A stretch of 64,000 nt of DNA from Akkermansiaceae bacterium (GTDB lineage: Bacteria; Verrucomicrobiota; Verrucomicrobiia; Verrucomicrobiales; Akkermansiaceae): positions 1 to 64,000 of the forward strand of contig JANRFH010000047.1 of assembly GCA_030725745.1 (NCBI GenBank), read 5' to 3'. Below, in pieces: positions 1 to 8,990 of this stretch. Numbering within the stretch: position 1 is the first letter of the stretch; every line of letters begins with the position of its first letter. A program made the translations under genes and the position numbers. The notes under the pieces are model-generated. The model did no database searches. It was not told the origin of the DNA and worked only from the letters and a program-made list of their open reading frames with translations.

Positions 1-282
1 GAGATCCTCGGTTCCGTTTTGCATGGTCCAGACGTTGGCGCCCGAAGAGAACGTGCTCATGATGGTTCTGGAAATGCCCACCTCCCCTTGCCCACCAATG
101 GCGGTAGGGTCTAAATATCGTTCCAGAGGATTTGTACCTACCACAGTGGTTCCGTCTCCGCTGATATTGGTCGGATTGAACGGGAGTGGCGTGACTTGGG
201 GTGGGAAGGGCTCGTACTCAACCTGGGCGAATGCGAGGGGTGATGCGAGTAGGATACAGGCGGATTGGATAGATGTTTTCAT
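1..282 (-). CDS. Exported protein, N-terminal part only (cut by window edge)
   Basis: Ninety-four codons run without a stop from an ATG at 280-282 to the left edge, so only the N-terminus is present. The protein opens with M-K-T and a hydrophobic stretch ending A-F-A-Q near residue 20, a probable Sec signal peptide, so the product should leave the cytoplasm. Residues 39-49 read NISGDGTTVVG, which resembles the S-x-DG-x-x-VVG unit of HAF-type extracellular repeat proteins. Only one unit is visible, so that family assignment is inference. The rest is rich in Pro, Thr and Gly. No clear Shine-Dalgarno precedes the start. Confidence 0.6.
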   Translation of the reverse strand, partial: MKTSIQSACILLASPLAFAQVEYEPFPPQVTPLPFNPTNISGDGTTVVGTNPLERYLDPTAIGGQGEVGISRTIMSTFSSGANVWTMQNGTEDL

Positions 283-844
283 TAATGTCTGCGATTGGAA
301 TGGGAGTGATGCTGTCTTTTAAGAAAAAGACCATGCAGTATGATTCCATCAGGAGGTAAGGGAAGTAAAATCGACCTGCAATAATGCCTGCTGGGATGGA
401 TGGCTGTATGATCTTGATAACGACTTGTTTGGCAAACAGGAGAGGTGTTGTTTAGATCTTTTCGAACCGTTTTCACCGCTACTTAGCCGTTGCCAATCAT
501 TCTATTTTGATGATCACAACCGACAGCAATGTTTTCCACAATCTGGTTAACCAAGAAGAGACGTATCACAACGCGTGCCCTCACCGGAGTTGGAATTGAA
601 TGGACGATAATAGGTTACCTTCCTGAGTGTGCTCGGGATATGGAGCACAATGTCGTCGGCGAAGCATCCGATTTAGAAGTAATGTTTGCGTGGCAGGATT
701 CAGTTCATCAACAGAAGCACGCATGAGACAAACGCCACCCGTTTGCAACGCGCCGGTGCAGATGTGACACTTTCCTGCGCATCGACATTAGATAGGAGCA
801 AACGAGATTTTCAATCTGCTGCGCAGAAGCGGTGAACAGACTGA
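283..844. other. Intergenic stretch without a supported gene
   Basis: About 560 bases lie between the start of the exported-protein gene and the end of mutS. Short open frames exist on both strands (for example 529-726 plus) but have no recognisable motif, no ribosome binding site and no neighbour support. The promoter of the leftward gene should lie just right of 282. I see no RNA gene or clear terminator. Confidence 0.5.
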
Positions 845-3337
845 CTAAAAATCGAAGAGGTTCATCTGGGGAGAGTTTGCCTCGGGAAGGGTGTCCTCGA
901 GCTTTGTGGTTTTCGGTTTCGGGTGTTTCTCCTTCGCATCTGGTTTGGAGGAGTTCATTTCGAGGTGGCTCAAAATGGCTTTGGCGCGGTCGAGGACGGG
1001 CTTTGGGAGGCCGGCGAGGCGGGCGACCTGGATGCCGTAGGATTTATCGGCGGAGCCGGGGAGGATTTTGTGGAGGAAGATGATTTCCTCGTTCCACTCG
1101 CGCACGGCGACGTTGCAGTTGACTACGGCATCCCTCGTATTTGCGAGGTCGGTGAGTTCGTGGTAGTGGGTGGCGAAGAGAGTGCGGCACTTGATGGTGT
1201 CGTGGAGATGCTCGGCGACGGACCAGGCGATGGAGAGGCCGTCGAAGGTGGCGGTGCCTCGGCCGATCTCGTCGAGGATGACGAGGGATTTCTCGGTGGC
1301 GTGGTTGAGGATGAGGGCGGTTTCGCTCATTTCTACCATGAAGGTGGATTGGCCGCGTGAGAGGTCGTCGCTGGCGCCGACTCGGCAGAAGATGCGGTCG
1401 GTGAGGCCGATGGTGGCGGAATCCGCGGGGACGTAGGCGCCGATCTGTGCCATGAGGGTGATGAGGGCGAGCTGGCGGATGTAGGTGGATTTACCGGCCA
1501 TGTTGGGGCCGGTGAGGATCTGGAGGCGACTCGATTCCGGGAGGAGTTCGGTGTCGTTGGGGACGAATTTGGTGTCGGTGAGGGTTTGTTCTAGGACGGG
1601 GTGGCGGCCGTTCTGGATGATGAGTTCGGTGCCGTGGGTGAGGGTGGGGCGGCAGTGGCGGTGGAGTTGGGCGGTTTCTGCGAGGGCGCAGAGGGTATCG
1701 ATCTCGGCGATGGCGGCGGCGGTTTCTTTGAGTTCGGCGAGGTGTTCTACGACTTTTTGGCGGAGCTGGAGGAAGAGTTCGTATTCGAGTTGTTTGGAGC
1801 GTTCTTCGGCGCCGAGGACTTTGTTTTCCATTTCCTTGAGCGCGGGGGTGATGTAGCGCTCGGCGTTGGCCATGGTTTGTTTGCGGGTGTAGTCGTCGGG
1901 GACTTTGTCGAGGTTTCTGGTGGTGACTTCGATGAAGTAGCCGAAGACGTTGTTGAATTTGATTTTGAGGGAGTCGATGCCGGTGCGTTTTCTCTCATCC
2001 TCCTGGAGGCGGGCGATCCAGTCCTTTCCGCCGCGGGCGGCGGAGCGGAGTTCGTCGAGGGCTTCGGAGTAGCCGTCGCGGATGATGTTGCCGTCTTTTA
2101 GGTTGGTTGGGGGTTCGTCGGAGAGGGCGGATTCTAGGAGGGTGGTGAGCTGTGGCAGGGGGTGGAGGCGACTGACGACTGACGATTGATGATTGTTGAT
2201 TGTTGATTTGAAGAGGGATGTGAGGTCTGCGCTGAGGGCGGGGATTTGCTGGAGGGAGGTGGAGAGGGACTGGAGGTCTCTGGGGTTGCCGGAGTTTTGG
2301 GAGAGGCGGGAGGTGGTGCGTTCGATGTCGCGGATGTTTTTTAGGGATTCGCGGGCTTTGGAGAGGAGGAAGGGCTCGGCTAGGAGGGAGGCGATGGTGT
2401 TTTGGCGGGCGGTGAGGGTTTCGAGGTCGCGGAGGGGGTGGAGGAGCCAGTTGCGGAGGAGGCGGCCGCCCATGGGGGTCTGGGTGCGGTCGAGGACGGC
2501 GAGGAGGGTGTGGTTTTTTCCTGAGCGGGATTCGATGAGGTCGAGGTTACGTTGGGAGGCGGCGTCGATGAGTACATGTTTGTCGTTTTCTAACAGTCGG
2601 GGCGGGTTGAGGTGTTCGCAGGGGCGGCGGAGCTGGGTGGCGAGGTAGTGGAGGGCGGCTCCGGCGGCGGCGGATGCGGCGTGGAGGTCGGCGCAGCCGA
2701 AGCCATCGAGGGAGTGGATGTTGAAATGGGATTTTAGGAGATCGACGGCGTGCTCGGGGAGGAAGGTGTAGCCATCGTAGGGGAGGGCGTTGGGGTGGTT
2801 TTCTGAGAAGTCGCTGATCTGGTGATCTGGGATGATGATTTCCGAGGGAGAGATGCGGGCTAGCTCGTCGAGGAGCTGGGCGGGGTCGGTGAACTCGGCG
2901 ATGATGAATTCGCCGGTGGTGTGGTCGATGGCGGCTAGGCCGTAGTTGTTTTTGATTTTTGAGAGGGCGGCGAGGTAGTTCGGGCGTTCGTCGTCGAGGA
3001 GGGTGAGGTCGTCGATGGAGCCGGGGGAGAGGATGCGGGCGATCTCGCGTTCGACGAGTTTGCCGGGGACTGGGGTGGAGGTTTGCTCGGCGATGGCGAC
3101 GCGTTTGCCGGCTTTGAGGAGGCGGGCGATGTAGTTCTGCGCGGCGTGGTAGGGGACGCCGCACATGGGTGTGCCGCCGCGTTTGGTGAGGGCGACGTTC
3201 ATGATGGGGGCGGCGTTTTTCGCATCCTCGAAGAACATTTCGTAGAAATCGCCGAGGCGGTAGAAGAGGATGATGTCGGCGGGTAGGCTTTTCCTCATGG
3301 CGAGGTATTGGGCCATCATGGGGGTTTGTGCGGACAT
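845..3337 (-). CDS. mutS: DNA mismatch repair protein MutS
   Basis: MutS binds mispaired bases and small loops and starts mismatch repair in the cytoplasm. The start chosen is the ATG at 3337 (MSAQTPMMAQ), giving 830 residues, normal for bacterial MutS. The open frame continues 13 codons upstream only because a dispersed repeat lies there. The mismatch-wedge motif F-Y-E is at residues 31-33, the Walker A box GPNMAGKST at 610-618 and the Walker B DEIGRGT from 689. A C-terminal dimerisation/clamp tail follows and ends N-L-F-D-F. Residues about 376-390 (TINNHQSSVVSR) sit in a variable loop of the lever domain and are encoded by repeat-like DNA at 2171-2210. No mutL is in the window. Confidence 0.97.
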   Translation of the reverse strand: MSAQTPMMAQYLAMRKSLPADIILFYRLGDFYEMFFEDAKNAAPIMNVALTKRGGTPMCGVPYHAAQNYIARLLKAGKRVAIAEQTSTPVPGKLVEREIARILSPGSIDDLTLLDDERPNYLAALSKIKNNYGLAAIDHTTGEFIIAEFTDPAQLLDELARISPSEIIIPDHQISDFSENHPNALPYDGYTFLPEHAVDLLKSHFNIHSLDGFGCADLHAASAAAGAALHYLATQLRRPCEHLNPPRLLENDKHVLIDAASQRNLDLIESRSGKNHTLLAVLDRTQTPMGGRLLRNWLLHPLRDLETLTARQNTIASLLAEPFLLSKARESLKNIRDIERTTSRLSQNSGNPRDLQSLSTSLQQIPALSADLTSLFKSTINNHQSSVVSRLHPLPQLTTLLESALSDEPPTNLKDGNIIRDGYSEALDELRSAARGGKDWIARLQEDERKRTGIDSLKIKFNNVFGYFIEVTTRNLDKVPDDYTRKQTMANAERYITPALKEMENKVLGAEERSKQLEYELFLQLRQKVVEHLAELKETAAAIAEIDTLCALAETAQLHRHCRPTLTHGTELIIQNGRHPVLEQTLTDTKFVPNDTELLPESSRLQILTGPNMAGKSTYIRQLALITLMAQIGAYVPADSATIGLTDRIFCRVGASDDLSRGQSTFMVEMSETALILNHATEKSLVILDEIGRGTATFDGLSIAWSVAEHLHDTIKCRTLFATHYHELTDLANTRDAVVNCNVAVREWNEEIIFLHKILPGSADKSYGIQVARLAGLPKPVLDRAKAILSHLEMNSSKPDAKEKHPKPKTTKLEDTLPEANSPQMNLFDF
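2171..2210. repeat. Simple, insert-like repeat inside mutS
   Basis: Quasi-periodic GACTGACGA / TTGATGATTGTTGATT DNA, unlike the surrounding GC-rich codons. It is in frame with mutS and encodes TINNHQSSVVSR. It resembles the TTGTTGATTGTTGATT type of dispersed repeat I associate with PVC-group genomes (recollection, not a search). Confidence 0.55.
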
Positions 3338-3347
3338 GGGGGGGATA

Positions 3348-3387
3348 TTGAACGTTGAACATCGAACGTCCAACATTGAACGTCGAA
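3348..3387. repeat. Dispersed repeat A, copy 1 (GAACGTTGAACATCGAAC type)
   Basis: Near-tandem units TTGAACGTTGAACATCGAAC then GTCCAACATTGAACGTCGAA directly upstream of the mutS start. A second copy, differing at a few positions, is at 32443-32478 and a truncated one at 31353-31371. Read on the minus strand it encodes LDVRCSTF. Confidence 0.8.
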
Positions 3388-3456
3388 ATTAAGAGGAAAG
3401 ATGGGGTGGGGGGGAATCTCTTGCGGCACGATTCCTGCGTGTTAAGGTGAGTGGAG

Positions 3457-4200
3457 ATGTCAGAAATAAAGAAAGTCCGGCTGTTTTGTTCGGATCTGGA
3501 TGGGACTTTGTTGGGGGAGGATACTTACACTGCGGAGTTTGCTAGGGTGTGGGCGGAGACGGAAGACAAGCCGATTTTGGTGTATAGCACCGGGCGACTG
3601 GATGCGGATGCGAAGAGTGTGATCAAGGCTTCGGGGATGCCTGAGCCGGATTTTTACACGACGGGTGTGGGGACGATGATTTATGAGGTTTCCAAAGGGA
3701 AGATGATGGAGGGCTTTGCGGAGCTGCTGAATGAGGGGTGGGATTATGCGCGGGTGAGGGAGTTGGTTTCCCGGCAGCAGGGGATCCGGGAACAGCCGCC
3801 GGAGTGTTTGCATGAGTGGAAGAGCAGTTGGTTCTGGGAGGACAAAACGAGCGAGGAGATCGAGCAACTGAAGCGTGAGCTGGCGCTGGAGGGACTGGCG
3901 GCGCAGGTGATTTACTCGACGGCGCGAGATCTCGATTTATTGCCGATGGCGGCGAACAAGGGCAATGCGATTGCATGGCTTTGCGAACATCTGGGCGTAG
4001 GGTTGGATGAGATTGTGGTGGCGGGAGATTCGGGAAATGATTCGTCGATGTTCCTGATGGAGGGAGTGCGCGGGGTTACGCCGGGGAATGTTTCGCCGGA
4101 GCTGGTGGAGGCACTTGAGGGAAAGGATGTTTTCCGCTCCAGCGGGAAGTGTGCGGCGGGGACGATGGAGGGCTTGAGGCACTACGGGGTGCTGCGCTGA
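3457..4200 (+). CDS. spp: Sucrose-6-phosphate phosphatase, HAD family
   Basis: A HAD-superfamily phosphatase of 247 residues that most likely removes phosphate from sucrose-6F-phosphate, the second step of sucrose synthesis. The nucleophile motif D-L-D-G-T is at residues 13-17 and the Mg-binding GDSGND motif at 190-195. Both are intact, and a cap domain lies between them. The ATG at 3457 is preferred over the in-frame GTG at 3451 because AAGGTGA at 3444-3450 is a good ribosome binding site for it. The next gene, 18 bases downstream on the same strand, is the matching synthase, which supports the substrate. A mannosylfructose-phosphate phosphatase is the main alternative. Sucrose would act as a compatible solute (inference). 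Confidence 0.85.
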   Translation: MSEIKKVRLFCSDLDGTLLGEDTYTAEFARVWAETEDKPILVYSTGRLDADAKSVIKASGMPEPDFYTTGVGTMIYEVSKGKMMEGFAELLNEGWDYARVRELVSRQQGIREQPPECLHEWKSSWFWEDKTSEEIEQLKRELALEGLAAQVIYSTARDLDLLPMAANKGNAIAWLCEHLGVGLDEIVVAGDSGNDSSMFLMEGVRGVTPGNVSPELVEALEGKDVFRSSGKCAAGTMEGLRHYGVLR

Positions 4201-4218
4201 GACAACCGACTTAATTTT

Positions 4219-6438
4219 ATGAGTGAGACAACCGATGCCAAGAAGACACGCAAGATCGACATCCTGCATATTTCGATCCACGGGTTGATCCGTGGAGAGA
4301 ACATGGAGCTGGGTCGTGATCCGGATACGGGGGGGCAATGCCTCTATGTGCTGGAGTTGGTGAAGGCTTTGTCGAAGGACGATAGGGTGAAGCGGGTTTC
4401 GTTGCTCACGAGGCGGGTGTTTGATCCGAAGCTTTCCGATGACTACGCTCAGGCGCGGGAGGATTTGGGAAATGGTGCTGACATCATACGTATCGAGGCG
4501 GGGCCGCGGCGATATCTACGTAAAGAGGTGGTCTGGAGGCATCTGGATGCTTTCATTGATGGGACGCTGGCTTATCTGAGAAGGGAGAAACGTGTGCCGG
4601 ATCTGATCCACGCGCATTATGCGGATGCGGGATATGTGGGTAGGCAGATTGCGGCGGTGCTGGGTTGTCCTTTTGTTTTCACGGGGCACTCGCTGGGTCG
4701 GGTGAAAAGGGAGAGGCTGGTGGAGGGCGGTGTGGATGCTGAGGAAATGGAGAAGCGCTATAATCTTGGTGCTCGAATTGAGGCGGAGGAGATGAGTCTG
4801 GATGCGGCGAGTATGGTTTGCACGAGCACGAGGCAGGAGGTGGATGAGCAGTATGCGCTTTACGATCAGCACTCGGAGAGCCGGATGCGCGTGATTCCTC
4901 CGGGGGTAGATTTGACGAGGTTTGATGGAGAGGGCAGTCCGGAGATGGCGGCGGCGATCGATGCGAAGATTGCGCCGTTTTTGGAAGATCCTTCGAAACC
5001 TGCGGTGCTAACGATCGCGAGAGCGGATGAGAGGAAGAACCTGCCGGGATTGGTAAGAGCTTTTGCGGGAAATGAGTGGTTGAGGAATAACGCGAACTTG
5101 ATCGTGATCGGGGGGAATCGCGATAAGCTGGATAAGCTCCCGCCGGGGACTCGGAAGGTGTGGATGGAACTGCTGCGGACATTTGATGATGCTGATCTGT
5201 ATGGTGTCGCTGCTTACCCGAAGAAGCACTTAGCTCCTGAGGTGGCGGGGTTTTATAGGTGGGCTTCTGAGAGGAAAGGGGTGTTTGTAAATCCGGCTTT
5301 TACGGAGCCTTTTGGTCTCACATTGTTAGAGGCAGCTGCGGCGGGATTGCCATTGGTGGCGACTCATGATGGTGGACCGCGTGATATCATCGCGAATTGT
5401 CGCAACGGAACTTTGGTGGATCCGCTGAATGATGAGGAGATGGGAAATGCGATTGCGGCGATTCTTTCTGATCCAGAAAAACACAAAGAACTATCGGAAA
5501 CAGGACATGCTGAGGTGCGCAAGAACTACGCGTGGGCGGCACATGTGAAGACGTATTTGGGTGAGGTTTTCAATCTGCTGCCAGAGCAGGCAAAGGTTCG
5601 TGGGAGCAAGTCCCGGGGCGCATTGGTCGAGCGAGAAAGCTGGGTAGTGATGGATCTTTTGCCTCGCATCGAAAATGAGCCGGAGGAGTTGGTGGAGTTG
5701 GTGGAGAGATGGCGGCAGCTATTTACGGATAAGCCGATGGGCTTTGGGATCGCCACTGGATTGTCATTTGATGAGTCGTGGGAGGTTATTCGACGTTGTG
5801 GGATGCCGGAGCCGGGGTTTGTTATTTCGGGACTTGGTGCAGAGATTCGTTACGGCGAGTCGGGTGTGCTCGATGAGAAGTGGCGCACCCAGATCGCGAC
5901 GAGGTGGAATAGGGATCAGGTTCTCGAAGCGTTTTCCGAAATTGATTGTCTGACACTGCAGGAGGATCACTTTCAGCATCAGTTCAAGGTGTCGTATTTG
6001 ATGGACTCGAATCGAGCGCAGACACGCCTGATGTTGCAGAGGATACTCAGGGAAAAAGGTCTTTCCGCGAAGGTCATTGTTACGGCGCGGGCATTTGTGG
6101 ATGTGATCCCGATACGAAGTGGGAAGGATGTGGCGCTTAGATATTTAGGGAATCGCTGGGGAATTGATCCTTCGAGGATTTTCTACTTCGGCACTTACGG
6201 GAACGATAGTGCGGCTGTGCGAGGGAGGAATCTTTCGGCTCTTGCTGGCGATGCCGACCGTGTGTTGAAGCAGCTTGCCGAGCGGCCGCGGCTATACCAT
6301 GCGAAAGGCAAAGGGCTGGAAGGGTTCTTTGAGGGGCTGAATCATTACGAATTCATCGAGGGTGTCGTACCGCCGAAGCCACATGAGATTGAGGCCGAGG
6401 GTGAGGAAGATGTGCCGGCGCACGAGCTGCATCCGTAG
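4219..6438 (+). CDS. sps: Sucrose-phosphate synthase with degenerate C-terminal phosphatase domain
   Basis: A GT4 glycosyltransferase that joins UDP- or ADP-glucose to fructose-6-phosphate. The 739-residue protein has two parts. Residues 13-460 are a GT-B fold, with GRDPDTGGQ near the N-terminus for sugar binding, TGHSLGRVKR in the middle, and the E-x7-E donor motif EPFGLTLLE at 363-371. Residues 473-725 resemble sucrose phosphatase, but the nucleophile motif is D479-L-L-P-R instead of D-x-D-x-T, and the metal motif is GTYGND at 658-663 instead of GDSGND. The phosphatase tail should therefore be inactive, as is usual in two-domain synthases. The active phosphatase is the gene just upstream, and the two form an operon. 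Confidence 0.88.
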   Translation: MSETTDAKKTRKIDILHISIHGLIRGENMELGRDPDTGGQCLYVLELVKALSKDDRVKRVSLLTRRVFDPKLSDDYAQAREDLGNGADIIRIEAGPRRYLRKEVVWRHLDAFIDGTLAYLRREKRVPDLIHAHYADAGYVGRQIAAVLGCPFVFTGHSLGRVKRERLVEGGVDAEEMEKRYNLGARIEAEEMSLDAASMVCTSTRQEVDEQYALYDQHSESRMRVIPPGVDLTRFDGEGSPEMAAAIDAKIAPFLEDPSKPAVLTIARADERKNLPGLVRAFAGNEWLRNNANLIVIGGNRDKLDKLPPGTRKVWMELLRTFDDADLYGVAAYPKKHLAPEVAGFYRWASERKGVFVNPAFTEPFGLTLLEAAAAGLPLVATHDGGPRDIIANCRNGTLVDPLNDEEMGNAIAAILSDPEKHKELSETGHAEVRKNYAWAAHVKTYLGEVFNLLPEQAKVRGSKSRGALVERESWVVMDLLPRIENEPEELVELVERWRQLFTDKPMGFGIATGLSFDESWEVIRRCGMPEPGFVISGLGAEIRYGESGVLDEKWRTQIATRWNRDQVLEAFSEIDCLTLQEDHFQHQFKVSYLMDSNRAQTRLMLQRILREKGLSAKVIVTARAFVDVIPIRSGKDVALRYLGNRWGIDPSRIFYFGTYGNDSAAVRGRNLSALAGDADRVLKQLAERPRLYHAKGKGLEGFFEGLNHYEFIEGVVPPKPHEIEAEGEEDVPAHELHP

Positions 6439-6443
6439 GTGAG

Positions 6444-8876
6444 TCACATTCGCTTCATCAGTTGACCGCCGTTTTTTCCTCCGCCGGGGCCGAGGGTGAT
6501 GAGGTGGTCTGCGGTGACGATGACATCGGGGTGGTGCTCGATGATGATGATGGAATGGCCTGCGTCGCGGAGTTTGAAGATGGCTTTGAGGAGTTTCTCG
6601 ACATCGCCGAAGTGGAGGCCGGTGGTGGGCTCGTCGAAGAGGTAGAGGGTGTGGGGAGAGCTGGGTTTGGAAATTTCTAGGGCGAGCTTGAGGCGCTGGG
6701 ATTCACCGCCGGAGAGGGTGTTTCCTGCTTGGCCGAGGGCGAGGTAGCCGAGGCCGAGTTCTTCCATGGTGTTTAGGAGTCGGTAGAGCTTTGGGATGGG
6801 GCGGAAGTGGGCTTTTGCCTCGGAGATGGACATGGCGAGGATGTCGGCGATGGATTTTCCTTTGTAGGTGATTTCTAGGGTTTCGCGATTGAAACGTTTG
6901 CCGAGGCAGGCGGGGCATTCCGTCCATGCATCGGGGAGGAAGTGCATTTCGATTTTGAGTTTGCCGTTGCCTTGGCAGCGTTCGCAGCGACCACCTTTGG
7001 CGTTGAAAGAGAAGCGGGCTTTTTTGTAGCCGCGTTGTTTGGCGAGGGGGAGCTTGGTGAAAAGATCGCGTATGAGATCGAAGGCTCCAATGAAGGTGGC
7101 GGGATTTGAGCGCGGGGAGCGGCCGATGGAGGATTGGTCTGCGAGGACGAATTTCTCGATGTGTTCGAGGCCGGTGATGGAGTCGTGGGAGCCGGGTTCT
7201 TCCTTGGAGTTGTGAAAGTGTTTGGCGAGGGCTTTGGCGAGGATGCCGTTGACGAGGGTGGATTTTCCAGAGCCGGAGGGGCCGGAAATGACGGTGACCT
7301 GATTGAGGGGGATGGAGATGGTGAGATTCTGGAGGTTGTGTTCGCGGGCTCCGTGGATGGTGATTTTGGATTTTGGATTTTGAATTTTGGATTTTTTTGG
7401 GACGAAGCGGGGGATCTCGCCGCGTAGCCATTGGCCGGTGGGGCTTTGGATGGTGAGGGGGGGGCCATGGGCGAGGATTTCGCCGCCGGTGGCGCCAGCA
7501 CCGGGGCCCATGTCGATGAGGTGGTCGGCGGCGCGGATGATGTCTTCGTCGTGTTCTACTACGACCACGGTATTTCCGATGTCGCGAAGGCGGGTGATGG
7601 CGGCGATGAGGCGCGCGGTATCTGAGGAGTGGAGGCCGATGGATGGCTCGTCGAGGACGTAGATGACGCCGGAGAGGCCAGCTCCGAGTTGGGTGGCGAG
7701 TTTGATGCGTTGGACTTCCCCGCCGGAGAGGGTGCCGGATGAGCGGTCGAGGCTGAGGTAGTCGAGGCCGACGTCTTGGAGGAAGGTGAGGCGTTTTTCG
7801 ACTTCGGCGGCGAGGTCGGAGATGGGGGGCGGGCTGGTTTTTAGGAATGCGATCCAGGCTTTTGCTTCGGAGATTCCGAGTTGGCAGAATTGCATGATGC
7901 CGAGAGAGTGCCGAGTGATCAGTGAGCAGTGATCAGTGGGAGACTGCGGACTAAAGTCCGCGTTCCTTACTTTGACGTGTTGGAGTTCTTTTTTAAGACG
8001 GAGGTTTGAGCAGGTTTTGCAGCCTAGGCCTTCGCAATCTGGGCAGGCGCCTTCTAGGGTGTTGAAGGAGAAGTGGCGGGGGGAGAGGTCGCCGAAGATT
8101 TCGCCGGTGCGGGGGTTGCGGTAGGAGGTTTGGAAGGTGAGTTCGCGGTAGTCGGCGTCGCTGGGTTTCTGGAGGAGGACTTTGGCTTCGGCTCCGCAGA
8201 TGCGGAGGGCGAGTTCGATGGAGTCGGCGAGGCGGGAGTCGATGCCGGGGCGGATGACGAGGCGGTCGATGACGATTTCGATGTTCGGGGAGGAGGTGGG
8301 GTCGATTTCTGTTTCTGTGATTTCCTTTATTTCGCCGTTGATGCGGATGCGGATGAAGCCCTGGCGCTGGAGGTCACCGAGGAGGCGTTCGGGCTCGGCA
8401 ATTTCCTCTGCGGGGATGGCGGCGAGGATGATGAGTTTTGAGCCTTCGGGCTGGGCGGCGAGTTCAGTGATGATTTCTGAGGGCCCCATGCGGGTCATGG
8501 CTTCGCCGGTTTCGGGATCGTGGGGAACTCCGGCGGCAGCCCAGATGATACGGAGGTAATCGTAGATTTCGGTGGCGGAGGCGACGGTGGAGCGTGGGGA
8601 GAGTCCGCCGACGCGTTGCTCGATGGCGATGGCGGGGTTGAGGCCTTCGATGGAGTCGACGTCGGGTTTTTCGAGCTGGGAAAGGAACTGGCGGGCGTAG
8701 ACGGAGAGGGACTCGACGTAGCGGCGCTGGCCTTCGGCGTAGAGGGTGTCGAAAGCCAGTGAGGATTTCCCGGAGCCGGAGGGGCCGGTGATGACGGTGA
8801 GTTTCCCCTTGGGTATGGCGACCGTGAGGTTTTTCAGGTGATGCTGGCGGGCACCGCGGATGAGGATATCGGCCAT
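6444..8876 (-). CDS. uvrA: UvrA-type excinuclease ATPase, short form
   Basis: UvrA dimers scan DNA for bulky lesions and load UvrB. Two ABC cassettes are present: Walker [10 protein letters not shown] at 31-39 and GPSGSGKST at 532-540, each followed by an LSGGE signature. At 810 residues it is roughly 130 shorter than typical UvrA. The C-terminal zinc finger is normal (Cys 631, 634, 654, 657). The first zinc module is collapsed to Cys 278, 281, 286 and 289 with only four residues between the pairs, so most of the first insertion domain is gone. The UvrB-binding region (about 115-245) is recognisable but reads HDPETG where HCPxCG is usual. Two repeat-derived segments are in frame (about 304-322 and 494-504). 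It may be a paralogue of a full-length UvrA elsewhere. No uvrB is in the window. Confidence 0.9.
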   Translation of the reverse strand: MADILIRGARQHHLKNLTVAIPKGKLTVITGPSGSGKSSLAFDTLYAEGQRRYVESLSVYARQFLSQLEKPDVDSIEGLNPAIAIEQRVGGLSPRSTVASATEIYDYLRIIWAAAGVPHDPETGEAMTRMGPSEIITELAAQPEGSKLIILAAIPAEEIAEPERLLGDLQRQGFIRIRINGEIKEITETEIDPTSSPNIEIVIDRLVIRPGIDSRLADSIELALRICGAEAKVLLQKPSDADYRELTFQTSYRNPRTGEIFGDLSPRHFSFNTLEGACPDCEGLGCKTCSNLRLKKELQHVKVRNADFSPQSPTDHCSLITRHSLGIMQFCQLGISEAKAWIAFLKTSPPPISDLAAEVEKRLTFLQDVGLDYLSLDRSSGTLSGGEVQRIKLATQLGAGLSGVIYVLDEPSIGLHSSDTARLIAAITRLRDIGNTVVVVEHDEDIIRAADHLIDMGPGAGATGGEILAHGPPLTIQSPTGQWLRGEIPRFVPKKSKIQNPKSKITIHGAREHNLQNLTISIPLNQVTVISGPSGSGKSTLVNGILAKALAKHFHNSKEEPGSHDSITGLEHIEKFVLADQSSIGRSPRSNPATFIGAFDLIRDLFTKLPLAKQRGYKKARFSFNAKGGRCERCQGNGKLKIEMHFLPDAWTECPACLGKRFNRETLEITYKGKSIADILAMSISEAKAHFRPIPKLYRLLNTMEELGLGYLALGQAGNTLSGGESQRLKLALEISKPSSPHTLYLFDEPTTGLHFGDVEKLLKAIFKLRDAGHSIIIIEHHPDVIVTADHLITLGPGGGKNGGQLMKRM
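7367..7398. repeat. Repeat-like insert in uvrA encoding [11 protein letters not shown]
   Basis: T-rich tandem units TTTTGGATTTTGGA and TTTTGAATTTTGGA, in frame in the linker between the two ABC halves of uvrA. Composition differs sharply from the flanking GC-rich codons. Confidence 0.6.
7913..7938. repeat. Repeat-like insert in uvrA encoding [11 protein letters not shown]
   Basis: Two GTGATCAGTG units separated by AGCA (GTGATCAGTGAGCAGTGATC), each containing the palindrome TGATCA, in frame with uvrA. It abuts a second, unrelated palindromic unit at 7942-7966. Confidence 0.6.
7942..7966. repeat. Dispersed palindrome D, copy 1 (GCGGACTAAAGTCCGC)
   Basis: Hairpin GCGGACT-A-AAGTCCGC followed by GTTCC, in frame with uvrA where it encodes RNADFSPQS. 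The same layout (GCGG stem, A-rich centre, CCGC, then G-Y-TCC) recurs outside genes at 31871-31899 with compensated stem changes. Confidence 0.65.
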
Positions 8877-8883
8877 GTGTTGG

Positions 8884-8913
8884 AAACTTTAAATTTTAAA
8901 CTTTAAACCTCAA
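8884..8913. repeat. Dispersed AT repeat B, copy 1
   Basis: AAACTTTAAATTTTAAACTT followed by TAAACCTCAA, immediately upstream of uvrA. Near-identical strings are at 15451-15480, 29301-29340, 29361-29392 (inverted) and 31797-31838. Confidence 0.8.
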
Positions 8914-8950
8914 GGGTTTGGTTTTGGGGTGGGTGGGGTTGAGAGGATTT

Positions 8951-8990
8951 CAACGCAGAGACGCAGAGGTCGCGGAGGAGACGCAGAGCT
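8951..8990. repeat. Dispersed repeat C, copy 1 (CAACGCAGAGACGCAGAG type)
   Basis: CAACGCAGAGACGCAGAG, then GTCGCGGAGGAGACGCAGAG, in the gap between uvrA and the dehydrogenase gene. A related, interrupted copy is at 30358-30470. Confidence 0.75.

Noticed and set aside
529-726. 65-codon plus-strand open frame left of mutS
   Set aside because: No homology I recognise, no ribosome binding site, no coding-like composition and no conserved neighbour.
4219-6438. Bifunctional synthase/phosphatase
   Set aside because: The C-terminal phosphatase-like domain lacks the second Asp and Thr of D-x-D-x-T and the GDSGND aspartates, so only synthase activity is credible.
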